This document shows positions 1 through 7,800 of a stretch of 11,369 nucleotides of DNA, in pieces. A model generated the notes under the pieces. It was not told where the DNA came from. It was given only the letters and a program-made list of their open reading frames with translations, and did not search any database. A program made the translations under genes and the position numbers. The first letter of the stretch is position 1, and each line of letters opens with the position of its first letter. This stretch comes from Bacilli bacterium (GTDB taxonomy: Bacteria > Bacillota_I > Bacilli_A > RFN20 > CAG-826): the NCBI GenBank assembly GCA_900767605.1, contig CAAFZT010000052.1, positions 1 through 11,369 of the forward strand. The letters are read 5' to 3'.

Positions 1-14
1 CGCTCTTCCGATCT
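1..14. other. Illumina adapter remnant
   Basis: The first 14 bases, CGCTCTTCCGATCT, match the 3' end of the standard Illumina TruSeq read-1 adapter. This is not genomic sequence. It marks the left edge as an untrimmed contig end, so any ORF running into it is cut artificially and its last residues there should be ignored. Confidence 0.95.
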
Positions 15-71
15 GGAATAGATGCCCTGTCCCATTAAATCGAGAATGTTTTGGTACCCTGAGTTTCCCAT
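15..71 (-). CDS. Partial ORF of unknown function, N-terminal end only
   Basis: On the minus strand an open frame runs from an ATG at 71-69 into the adapter and gives 19 residues, MGNSGYQNILDLMGQGIYS. A second in-frame ATG lies at 89-87 (it would add MFYNLT), and a stop codon lies just before it at 98-96, so the N-terminus is near here. I do not recognise the protein. No Shine-Dalgarno sequence precedes either ATG, but a perfect TATAAT (83-78, minus) sits 6 nt before the ATG at 71, as expected for a leaderless transcript. The composition is protein-like, yet 19 codons are too few to prove a gene. The plus strand also has one short open frame here (17-73, ending in TAG) that looks less like protein. 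Confidence 0.35.
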
Positions 72-97
72 AGTCAAATTATAAAACATCGAAGTTT

Positions 98-136
98 ATA
101 TAAAAAGCCATTTTTTAAAATAGTGGCTTTTTATAT
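98..136. terminator. Possible bidirectional hairpin terminator
   Basis: A perfect 13-bp inverted repeat, ATATAAAAAGCCA (98-110) and TGGCTTTTTATAT (124-136), is separated by a 13-nt loop. The stem has a short GCCA/TGGC core with an A-tract on one side and a T-tract on the other, so it could terminate transcription on either strand. There is no clear gene ending into it on the minus strand; a plus-strand gene lost beyond the left edge would fit. The stem is mostly A-T, so a DNA-level role is also possible. Confidence 0.5.
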
Positions 137-883
137 GGAATTTAATCCCAATAATATCCAAGTAAACATCGATATTTTTTCCAAAGTAATGTTTAATTCT
201 AATAAATTGATGATTTTCTGATTTCTAGATTACTTATTTAGGTCTAATTCTTTTGTTTTCCATGATTTTAAGCCTTTATGAAAATCGTTTTCACGCTTTC
301 ACGTTTCTAGATTAGTTTCCACGTTCCCCTTTCTTTTGCTTGGCTATTTTTTAGGAACGTTTCCCTTTCAGTTTTCTTGATAGCCCTAAACGGGAACATG
401 ATTAAAACGCATTTATCAAACAAACGAAACAAATTCTAAAATTGCATCCGAGTTTCCATTTCGTATTTCCGGTTAGTTTCTTTGCTGCCAAAGCAAAAGG
501 ATCAAACATTACTCCATTCGTCCTATCTTATAAGCCATTGTTGCCTTCCATTCTATCCACGATTTTTCCCTTCCGGTCGAAAGCAAAAATTAGCCTTTTT
601 CGTCTCTTGTCCAATCAAACAAACAAGCCTGTTTTTAGGCTCGTAGAAACGTTTTACGAGTTTGACGTAGAAATATACGTCCTATACCCGTTTTGTAAAA
701 CTGAGCCTTTATTTGGCTTTTTCAATTTTCATAAAACGCTCGTTTTCTACCCTTTATAACCCCTTCAGGAGACGTTTGACAGCATGAGGTTATTCTCGCG
801 TGCAATCCGCTGAGCCCCCTTTATCAGCGATATACCAGGCTAGCAGAACAGAGCCCCTTCACAACCTTAAAACCTTACATGAG
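137..883. other. AT-rich gene-free intergenic region with small palindromes
   Basis: About 750 bases hold no convincing gene, tRNA or rRNA. Much of it is strikingly AT-rich (12 of 60 bases at 181-240 are G or C), unlike the flanking operon. An open frame on the plus strand at 442-759 starts with TTG, has no ribosome binding site and gives Phe/Lys-rich low-complexity sequence, so I do not call it. Visible structure includes the direct repeat TTTCTAGATTA (222-232 and 304-314), the arms ACGTTCC/GGAACGT (321-327, 354-360), GAAAA-TCG-TTTTC (280-292), two neighbouring hairpins at 640-681, AAAACG-CT-CGTTTT (733-746) and CGCTGA/TCAGCG (808-813, 824-829). The region is upstream of the truncated left-edge ORF and downstream of the ftsH terminator. 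Confidence 0.6.
640..681. repeat. Two adjacent small palindromes with related sequence
   Basis: CTCGTA (640-645) pairs with TACGAG (655-660), and the nine bases between them contain the palindrome AAACGTTT, so the whole 21 bases are self-complementary apart from one extra G. Three bases later GACGTA (664-669) pairs with TACGTC (676-681). Both units share the word CGTAGAAA in the same position, so they look like two copies of one motif, either DNA-binding sites or tandem hairpins. Function is unknown. Confidence 0.5.
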
Positions 884-909
884 AAAAACCCCGCGCACGA
901 GGCACGGGG
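884..909 (-). terminator. Intrinsic terminator of the ftsH operon
   Basis: Read on the minus strand, CCCCGTGC (909-902) pairs with GCGCGGGG (896-889) through an 8-bp stem with one G-U wobble and a 5-nt loop, followed at once by five T (888-884). It lies 22 nt after the ftsH stop codon. This is a textbook Rho-independent terminator and closes the flavodoxin-pth-mfd-rqcP-tilS-ftsH transcription unit. Confidence 0.88.
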
Positions 910-931
910 CATTAAGATGAAGGGAAGAAGA

Positions 932-3172
932 TTACCTTGCTTTCAAATTATCGTTAGAAGGCTCTTCGGGTTTATTTTCCGCAGGTTCTTCCTTCTTATC
1001 AGAAGACGCTTTGGCTTCAACGGCAGGTTTAGCTTCCGTTTCGACTTTTGCGCTTCCTAAATGGGAAGTATCTTCCGGCAAATAGCCATTCTTGCAGAGG
1101 AATTCGATTTCTTCTGCCGTGATGGTTTCTTTTTCCAGCAAACGGTTGGCAACAAGGATAACTTGATCCTTGTATTGCAAGAGAACTTTTTCGGCGTTTT
1201 TATGGGCTTCATCAATGATTTGGCGGACCGCCTTATCAATTTCATAAGCCACTTGGGTCGAGAAGTTCTTTTGGGTATTCGCATAATCGCGGCCAAGGAA
1301 GACCGAGCCCGTATTCTTTTCATATTGAATGGGGCCAAGTTCGGACATACCGAATTCGGTGACCATCAAGCGAGCCAAACGAGTCGCTTCTTCGATGTCG
1401 TTAGAAGCCCCGGTAGAAACGTCCTGGAAGAAGATTTCTTCGGAGGTACGTCCACCAAGCAAACCCGTGATTTGAGCGATGAGTTCGTTCTTCGTCATGA
1501 GGAAACGGTCATCTTCCGGAGTCATTAAGACGTGGCCACCGGTATTTCCACGAGGAACAATCGTGATTTTCTGCACTTTTTCGCTGTAAGGCAAATTGAT
1601 GCCGATAACCGCGTGTCCCGCTTCGTGATAAGCGACTTGTTTCCGTTCTTTTTCCGACATGCCTTTGCTGGATTTAGCAGGTCCGGCGATGCGACGATCA
1701 ATCGCCTCATCGATTTCGGCTAAACCAATCGCCGGCTTGTTGCTACGAACGGCAAGGATGGCCGCATCGTTTAAAACACTATCGATATCCGCGCCCGAGA
1801 AGCCAACCGTACGCTTAGCAAGCGCCTTGAAGTCCACTTGGGGATCGATGTTTTTTCCACGCGCGTGAACCTTAAAGATCGCTTCACGTCCCGAGCAATC
1901 CGGCAAGGAGACGGTGATCGTGCGGTCGAAACGTCCAGCACGACGAAGCGCGGGGTCCAAGACGTCGTCACGGTTCGTCGCCGCAATGACAAGGATTCCG
2001 GAATTGGCTTCGAAGCCGTCCATTTCAACAAGCAACTGGTTCAAGGTCTGTTCGCGTTCGTCGTTTCCTCCGCCTAACCCAGCACCTCTTTGACGACCAA
2101 CCGCATCGATTTCATCGATGAAGATTAAGCATGGGGCCGTGGCTTTGGCTTGTTTAAAGAGGTCACGGACACGTCCGGCACCAACGCCGACGTACATTTC
2201 AACGAAGTCGGAACCCGAGATGCTATAGAAGGGGACACCCGCTTCCCCAGCAACGGCTTTAGCAAGCAACGTTTTACCGGTGCCAGGCGGGCCGATAAGG
2301 AGGACGCCTTTTGGCAAACGAGCACCGAATTTGGCATATTTCTTCGGGTCTTTCAAATAGCCGACAAGTTCGACCATTTCAGCCTTTTCTTCGTCGCATC
2401 CTGCCACATCGTCGAATTTCACTTTCGTATTATCCGCACGACGCGCCGGCGATTTATTAAAGGACATGATGCCGTTTTGCCCCGCACCCATGCTGTTAAG
2501 GCGGGAGAAGAGGAAGAAGGCAACGCCGATGACAATCAAGGAAGAAAGGATCGTCGGTCCCCAGGTGTCTAACCAAGAGACTTCGAAGGCATCTTTGACG
2601 GTATAGTAAACAAGGTCTTTTTTCTTTTCATCGGCAAAAGTCGGGTCGCTATCCCTCGCTTGATTCAACCTTGATCTGAAAATTTCAGAATAGGAAATAT
2701 GCTTCGCCGTGACCGTCCCGTAAACGGGGGTGAGGGTTCCGGTTCCATCATCCGTGGTTCCGATTTCGCCCGTATAATCCGCTAAGAAATCGTTATTCCA
2801 TTTTTCGGCTTCGATGCGGACGTTGAAAGCGAAGCTGCGATCGGCTTCGTTGAGATAATAACCGCTAACCACGACGGCTTTGTAGCTTTCCGAAACCGTG
2901 TATTGGTAAACGCGGCGCTTATTCTTTTTGTAATCTTCGTAGCTCAACGCTTCGGTGGAAAGACGATATTCGTCCTTTTTTCCATCTCCGTCCGTGTCGG
3001 CGTGAGTCAGCCCAACGCCCATATAATTGTCGAGAACAGAGGCGGCCCAAGTTTCGGACCGGTTGAAAAGCGGTTTAATGGCTACAAACGTGATGATGCT
3101 GATGAGGGCCAAAATCAAAAGCATCGGAATGAAATTTCTAAAACCATTACGTTTTTGTTGTCCATCATTCAT
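932..3172 (-). CDS. ftsH: ATP-dependent zinc metalloprotease FtsH
   Basis: Membrane-anchored hexameric AAA+ protease that extracts and degrades membrane and short-lived cytosolic proteins. Visible order: TM1 about 13-33, extracellular domain about 34-203, TM2 about 204-225, AAA+ domain and M41 peptidase. Walker A is GPPGTGKT at 294-301, Walker B LIFIDE at 349-354, pore aromatic F323 in FVEMYVG, arginine fingers R414 and R417 in RAGRFDR (the usual Pro before that Gly is Ala), zinc ligands H516 and H520 in HEAGH with E517 as base, and D592 as third ligand. At 746 aa it is longer than the usual 600-650 because the extracellular domain is about twice the normal size and carries DTDGDGKKDE (59-68), an EF-hand-like loop. 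A charged Ala/Glu/Lys/Pro tail starts near 707. The ATG at 3172 follows AAAGGAG (3186-3180). It is the last gene of the operon, 105 nt after tilS, with its own likely promoter. Confidence 0.98.
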   Translation of the reverse strand: MNDGQQKRNGFRNFIPMLLILALISIITFVAIKPLFNRSETWAASVLDNYMGVGLTHADTDGDGKKDEYRLSTEALSYEDYKKNKRRVYQYTVSESYKAVVVSGYYLNEADRSFAFNVRIEAEKWNNDFLADYTGEIGTTDDGTGTLTPVYGTVTAKHISYSEIFRSRLNQARDSDPTFADEKKKDLVYYTVKDAFEVSWLDTWGPTILSSLIVIGVAFFLFSRLNSMGAGQNGIMSFNKSPARRADNTKVKFDDVAGCDEEKAEMVELVGYLKDPKKYAKFGARLPKGVLLIGPPGTGKTLLAKAVAGEAGVPFYSISGSDFVEMYVGVGAGRVRDLFKQAKATAPCLIFIDEIDAVGRQRGAGLGGGNDEREQTLNQLLVEMDGFEANSGILVIAATNRDDVLDPALRRAGRFDRTITVSLPDCSGREAIFKVHARGKNIDPQVDFKALAKRTVGFSGADIDSVLNDAAILAVRSNKPAIGLAEIDEAIDRRIAGPAKSSKGMSEKERKQVAYHEAGHAVIGINLPYSEKVQKITIVPRGNTGGHVLMTPEDDRFLMTKNELIAQITGLLGGRTSEEIFFQDVSTGASNDIEEATRLARLMVTEFGMSELGPIQYEKNTGSVFLGRDYANTQKNFSTQVAYEIDKAVRQIIDEAHKNAEKVLLQYKDQVILVANRLLEKETITAEEIEFLCKNGYLPEDTSHLGSAKVETEAKPAVEAKASSDKKEEPAENKPEEPSNDNLKAR

Positions 3173-3203
3173 GTGGAAGCTCCTTTCTATTTATCTTTAA
3201 TTC

Positions 3204-3230
3204 TTGCACGCGGATTTTCCGCTAGTGCAA
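3204..3230 (-). repeat. Inverted repeat in the ftsH leader
   Basis: TTGCAC (204-209 of the 3200s) pairs perfectly with GTGCAA (3225-3230), and inside them GCGGA (3210-3214) pairs with TCCGC (3218-3222) around a TTT loop, with a 2-nt bulge (3223-3224). As RNA on the minus strand this would be an 11-bp bulged hairpin about 30 nt upstream of the ftsH start; no U-tract follows, so it is not a terminator. As DNA it overlaps the expected transcription start (about 3225). It recalls CIRCE only loosely: the arms and the spacing do not match TTAGCACTC-N9-GAGTGCTAA. Confidence 0.6.
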
Positions 3231-3231
3231 C

Positions 3232-3261
3232 ATTACACGGGTTTTTATTCCCGTCAATCAA
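3232..3261 (-). promoter_or_regulatory. Probable ftsH promoter with inverted repeat in its spacer
   Basis: On the minus strand a -35-like TTGATT (3261-3256) and a -10-like TGTAAT (3237-3232, 5 of 6 consensus bases) are 18 bp apart. The spacer holds the inverted repeat ACGGG (3237-3241) and CCCGT (3250-3254), an operator-like element between the two polymerase contacts. It lies in the 105-nt gap between tilS and ftsH, the widest gap of the operon, consistent with separate control of ftsH. The responsible regulator is unknown. Confidence 0.5.
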
Positions 3262-3277
3262 AACACAACTTTTTTCT

Positions 3278-4534
3278 TTATTTTGTTTCTTCCGGTAAAT
3301 GCAAGTGGAGGACCGAGGTGTGGTATTCACGGAAATCCATCGCAAACCGGGGAACATAGATGATTTTCCCGTCTTTATTAATAAATACAGGCCAAATCTC
3401 GCGGATAGCCGTCGGCATTTTCCACATAGAATAGGCTTTGCGGACGTTTTGGAGATAGCCATGGGCCACATAGCTATCTTGGGACAAGGCCGTGCGGATC
3501 GTTAAAGGATAATCTGCTTCGGTGATGCCGCGATCTTCCGCGCCCATCGAGAAATCGAGGTCGAATTGCTCCGTGGATAACTTGCTGGGTTTCTCCAACG
3601 TATAGGTATAGGGGAGAAGGCTCGGGTTATGGCCCAGGAGGACGATATCGTATTCCTTTAATAGATAGGCATCGCCTTTAAGGTGATAGGCCCCATTCGG
3701 CTTAGGAGAAAGCATGAAAGCACGGAGTTCCTCCACGTCTTTAGCGCTTAAAACAATGGAAGCGTCCGCGCGAGCGACGAAACTAGCCAAGGTCGCGACG
3801 AATTCATCGCGGGGCAAAGCAAGCAATGCACGGATTTCGAGTTCTTCCCCATCGTCGATTCGTTGTTTGATTTCGTTGCGGAGCAAAATGAGGTTCGACT
3901 TTTTAGCAATCATCTCATCCAAAATCTGAGCACGTTCGACTTCGTTTAAATGGGCGATCCGCTTACGAATTTCGCTACGGATGAATTCCGATTCCGCTTT
4001 TTCGCTATTGCTGGAATAGGGGACGTGATTCTCTTCGTTGTATTCGAGTAAGTCTTGATGGGTGAAATGAAGAAGCGGGCGGATGACCATCATGCCGGCG
4101 ACTTCCTGCATCGGAGACAAAGCATATCCCCCCAATTTTTCCATGCCTTCCTTTTCCATCAAATAGGATTCGATGACGTCATCTTGCTGATGGGCGACGA
4201 ATAAGCCACTCGCATGGTGTTTGGCGTATTGTTCTTGGAAGAAGGCGTAACGAATCTTCCGCGCCCAAAGCTTGAAGTCCGTGCCTTCTTTTTGCTTGGA
4301 TTCTTCGGGTAACGTATCGCAATCCAAATATTCCATTTCAAGTCCGGCTTTCTTGCAATATTCCGCCAAAGACGTTGCATCTTCGTTGGAGGTAGCAAAA
4401 AGATGGTAATTGATGCAGCAAACAATCGGCTTGCCGCCCTTTTTCTGAACCATATCAAGTAGCGCCATGGAGTCGGGTCCATAGGTGCAGGCAATCAAAT
4501 AGGTGGCCTTCGGGTCAAATTTAAAATTCAACAT
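3278..4534 (-). CDS. tilS: tRNA(Ile)-lysidine synthetase TilS, divergent
   Basis: TilS ligates lysine to C34 of the CAU anticodon of a minor tRNA-Ile using ATP, so that it reads AUA instead of AUG; it is normally essential. The 418-aa protein has the N-type ATP pyrophosphatase fold: P-loop TYGPDS at 17-22, then an ARKIRY segment, an AHQQDDVIES segment (family AHHxDDxxET) and IRPLL, plus a C-terminal TilS_C domain with YPLTIRT, AIREIWPV and IIYVP. The family motif is SGGxDS, so Ser-Gly-Gly has become Thr-Tyr-Gly, and the R-x-GDR stretch after YPLTIRT is replaced by ALSQDS. I place the start at ATG 4534 because AAAGGAG (4548-4542) lies 7 nt upstream; the longer frame back to 4609 would run deep into rqcP. 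It overlaps the end of rqcP by 14 nt, which suggests translational coupling. Confidence 0.92.
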   Translation of the reverse strand: MLNFKFDPKATYLIACTYGPDSMALLDMVQKKGGKPIVCCINYHLFATSNEDATSLAEYCKKAGLEMEYLDCDTLPEESKQKEGTDFKLWARKIRYAFFQEQYAKHHASGLFVAHQQDDVIESYLMEKEGMEKLGGYALSPMQEVAGMMVIRPLLHFTHQDLLEYNEENHVPYSSNSEKAESEFIRSEIRKRIAHLNEVERAQILDEMIAKKSNLILLRNEIKQRIDDGEELEIRALLALPRDEFVATLASFVARADASIVLSAKDVEELRAFMLSPKPNGAYHLKGDAYLLKEYDIVLLGHNPSLLPYTYTLEKPSKLSTEQFDLDFSMGAEDRGITEADYPLTIRTALSQDSYVAHGYLQNVRKAYSMWKMPTAIREIWPVFINKDGKIIYVPRFAMDFREYHTSVLHLHLPEETK

Positions 4535-4805
4535 CGTGATTCTCCTTTCGCTCTTCAAGGCGATCTTCGAGCACTTCGTAAAGGGAAGACGCCGTTTGCT
4601 TATTGGCATACGGACGGATTTCTAGAACCTTCACTTTGAGATGATGACGACCGAGTTCGAGTTCTAAAACATCTCCCCCGTTCACCTCGCTCGATGGCTT
4701 GGATACCTTCCCATTGGTTTTCACCGCGCCGAAGTCGCAAAGTTCCTTCGCCGTTTCTCTTCGTTTCACCAACCGGGACACTTTCAAAAATTTATCCAAA
4801 CGCAT
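4521..4805 (-). CDS. rqcP: S4-domain RNA-binding protein RqcP (YabO/Hsp15 type)
   Basis: RqcP binds 50S subunits blocked by peptidyl-tRNA and works with RqcH in Ala-tailing of stalled nascent chains in Firmicutes. The 94 aa (Bacillus RqcP is slightly shorter) begin with MRLDKFLKVSRLVKRRETA, the hallmark N-terminus of this S4 family, followed by GAVKTNG and a VNGGDVLELELG strand segment; a charged tail follows. The start is set by this conserved N-terminus. No Shine-Dalgarno sequence is visible in the 21 nt after mfd, where instead there is GATAAA 8 nt before the ATG and a 22-bp palindrome. In Bacillus rqcP is followed by divIC; here tilS follows directly. Its place next to pth, another peptidyl-tRNA rescue gene, fits a translation-rescue role. 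Confidence 0.9.
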   Translation of the reverse strand: MRLDKFLKVSRLVKRRETAKELCDFGAVKTNGKVSKPSSEVNGGDVLELELGRHHLKVKVLEIRPYANKQTASSLYEVLEDRLEERKENHDVEF

Positions 4806-4818
4806 GAAGAAAGTTTAT

Positions 4819-4840
4819 CACAATACCTATAGGGATTGTG
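4819..4840. repeat. 22-bp near-perfect palindrome between mfd and rqcP
   Basis: CACAAT (4819-4824) and ATTGTG (4835-4840) flank the self-complementary core CCTATAGG (4826-4833); only the pair 4825/4834 mismatches. It spans the mfd stop codon (4829-4827) and ends 14 bp before the rqcP start. As RNA it would be a hairpin with a UAUA loop, but no U-tract follows, so it is not an intrinsic terminator. It resembles a dimeric repressor operator or an RNA-processing site. Confidence 0.75.
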
Positions 4841-7800
4841 GTGCGTGTTTTTGATAGGTTTTATGAATCGCCTTGAGAACTTTTAACGTCATGGTGAGCC
4901 AATCGTCTTTTTTGACGATGGAAACGAGCAGGCGTTTATTCACGTAGGTGACTTTGATGGAACGGAGGCAGGAATACAGGGCATCGAATAATTCCCCGGC
5001 GATTCCATCGACTTGGGTGAACAAGGAAGACATCGCGATATCCACGCGAGTGGGGAATTCTTTGAGGGAATCGAATTCCTCGTAATCCGTGATGAGGTCG
5101 ATCCGTTTCTTGTTGATGAGCGCGTTGACTTCGGGAGGAATACGCCCATAAATATCGCGGATTTTTCTGCTAAACGATAGGATGTCCCCCTCGGATTTGG
5201 CATCTTCGAGTTCTTGGTAAAGCTGAATCTTGTCGCTTTTGGAGGCGTAATCCCCCGGGATATAAGCATCCACGGATAGAACTTTGTTTTCTTTAATTGG
5301 CTGTTCCAACACCCCAGTCTTTTTGCTTTCGACCGCTTCGTTTAATAGCTTCAAATAAAGGTCTAAGCCCACCGAATCGATGAAACCGGCCTGTTCAGGA
5401 CCAAGGATATCCCCCGCCCCGCGGATCATCAAATCGCGTTGGGCGATTTTATATCCCGAGCCAAGTTCGGTGAATTCCTGGATGGCTTGAAGCCGCTTCT
5501 GGGCCTCTTCGTTCATCCGTTTGTTTTCTTTATACATCAAATAGGCGTAGGCAATGCGGTTGCCGCGCCCCACGCGCCCTTTGATTTGATAGAGCTGCGA
5601 CAAGCCGAAATGGTCCGCGTCTTCCACGATAATCATGTTCGCATTGGGCACGTCGATTCCATTTTCTACAATCGAGGAACAAACGAGCACATTGACGGTC
5701 CCGTCATAGAACCGTTCCATGACGGATTCAACATCCGCCTTTTCCATTTGGCCGTGCACGACTCCCACTTCGGCGCCCGGAATTCGGGCCGCCAAACGGT
5801 TCGCGCAGGAATAAATCGTCTCCACGCGATTATGGACGTAATAAACTTGCCCCGTGCGGGCGAGTTCCCGTTGAATGAGTTCATCGACGACATCCTGCCG
5901 GAACGGGGTGACATAAGTTTGAATCGGCATGCGGGAAGAGGGGGCCGTATTGATTTCTGAAATCGGGCGGATTCCTACAAGCGACATCTGAAGGGTTCTT
6001 GGAATCGGGGTCGCGGAGAGGGTTAATACATCCACGTCCTTCCTCATTTCCTTGATTCTCTCTTTTTGTTCCACCCCAAACCGCTGCTCTTCATCCACGA
6101 TTAATAAGCCTAAATCCTTGAAGGAAAAGTCCTTGGACAACAAGCGATGGGTGCCAATCACAAAATCGATTTTGCCTTCTTTAACGAGTTCGATGTTTTC
6201 TTTTTGAACGGAGTCGGGAATCAAGCGGGAGAATTGAGCAAGATGGACGCCGAAGGGTCCAAACCGCTCACTGGCCACTTCAAAATGTTGACGGCATAGC
6301 AAAGTCGTCGGGCAAAGAAGGGCAACCTGCTTCCCGGCACAGATGGCTTTAAAAGCCGCGCGGAAAGCCACTTCGGTTTTGCCAAATCCCACGTCTCCGC
6401 AAAGGAGGCGATCCATAATTTCAGGCGACTCCATATCCTTCTTGACGTCTTGAACCGCCTTTAATTGATCGGCAGTCAGGGTATAGGGGAACTCGTTTTC
6501 AAATTGAGCCTGCAAATCATCATCCGGAGGGAAGCTATACCCCGCGGTTCGCGCACGGCTACCATACAAGGCAATCAAACGATCCGCAAGTTCATTGATG
6601 CGGGCCCGGATTTTAGCTTTCTTTTTGTCCCAGTCGTGTCCGGATAAACTGGATAGTTTCGGCGCGGCCCCTTCCCGTCCCGCGTATTTACGGACCAAAC
6701 GGAATTGTTCCAAAGGGACGTAAAGGAATTGGTTCCCCGCGTAAGCGATATGGAGATAATCCCGATGCACCCCATCCGTTTCAATCGTTTGGATATCCAA
6801 GAATTGCCCAATGCCCTTATATTCATGGACCACATAGTCGCCTGGTTTTAAATCTTCATAGGATTTAAGAATCGTCGCTTCCTTAAAACGGCTCGTAAAG
6901 CGAGATGCCACCGCCTTATGACGGAAGAGTTCGCTGCTAGAAAGGAAAGCGATGTGGAGAGAAGGGATTTCAAATCCATCGGAGAGGTTTTTCTCGCTGA
7001 TGCCAAGATGCCCTTCTGGCAAGGAATAGCCTTCCGTCTTCTCGAATTCGATTTGAGCATCATGAAGCAAGGATTCCACCGTTTGACGTTGATGGAGTTC
7101 CGGTAAGAAAAGGACGACTTTATCGTTTAACGACAAATAGCTTTGAATGGAAGGAACAATGGAAGAAATCGAAGTTCCCGTTAAAGAGATGCGATGGGCT
7201 TGGAAGGAAATGTCATCCGGAGACGTCGCGAATTGGCTAGAATAAAGGACACTATGTTTCTTGGGGGATAATGTCTCATTTACAGGCATGTATTGACGTA
7301 ATCCCCGCAAGGCACGCCCTTCCGCATAGAGTTCGCCTAAATATTGCTCCGCCTCTTGTTCTAAACGGTTTGAGGCATCAATAAACGGCCCTTTATTCGT
7401 AATATAGACGATTTCGGGATCGAAATAATCAAGAACGCAGTGGGAAGAAGCAGCCGCCAACCCATAATAAGGATAGAGTTCCGGGCGATAGGATTTGGAG
7501 ACGAATTCTTCTAAAACGCGCCCCACCTCTTGGTTCAAGGTCTCTGCCAAAAGAGGATTGATAGAACCTAGATCCTCCTGCCCTTCTTTTTGCATCTCCG
7601 ATGCTTTTTTCACGAACGCGGTGATTTGATCATCGCTTAAAAGCATGTCCGTCGCGGGAAGAATCACGCAGGAAGAAAGGTTTTGCTTCGATTGTTGGGT
7701 CTGGATGTCGAACAATTTGATTTCTTCGATTTCATCATCGAAAAATTCGATACGGATCGGATCGAGGTAGGAGACGCTATAGACGTCGAGGATGTCACCA

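Noticed and set aside
442..759. 105-codon open frame on the plus strand in the AT-rich region
   Set aside because: It starts with TTG, has no Shine-Dalgarno, is dominated by Phe, Lys, Ser and Leu from AT-rich DNA and shows no recognisable motif.
767..813. Possible leader peptide MRLFSRAIR after AGGAG, with the hairpin CGCTGA/TCAGCG starting at its end
   Set aside because: The spacing from AGGAG to ATG is 12 nt, no plus-strand gene follows for it to control, and it runs into the convergent ftsH terminator.
780..880. SRP RNA or other structured RNA, because GGGGCTCTGTT on the minus strand recalls small SRP RNA
   Set aside because: The conserved SRP core (GGTCCGGAAGGAAGCAGC type) is absent, and no tmRNA or RNase P signature is seen.
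137..883. Replication origin in the AT-rich region
   Set aside because: No cluster of DnaA boxes (TTATNCACA) is present, only loose matches such as at 551-560, and no dnaA or dnaN gene is near.
2150..2572. 140-codon open frame antisense to ftsH
   Set aside because: It is a frame shadow of a strongly conserved coding region and has no ribosome binding site or recognisable domain.
3204..3230. CIRCE (HrcA) operator before ftsH
   Set aside because: Arms are TTGCAC/GTGCAA with 15 nt between them; CIRCE needs TTAGCACTC and GAGTGCTAA with 9 nt between them.
4535..4609. Longer N-terminus for TilS starting at 4609
   Set aside because: The added 25 residues overlap rqcP, have no family match, and a strong AAAGGAG marks the ATG at 4534.
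5439..5960. 173-codon open frame antisense to mfd
   Set aside because: It overlies the conserved helicase part of mfd; length arises from the codon bias of the real gene.
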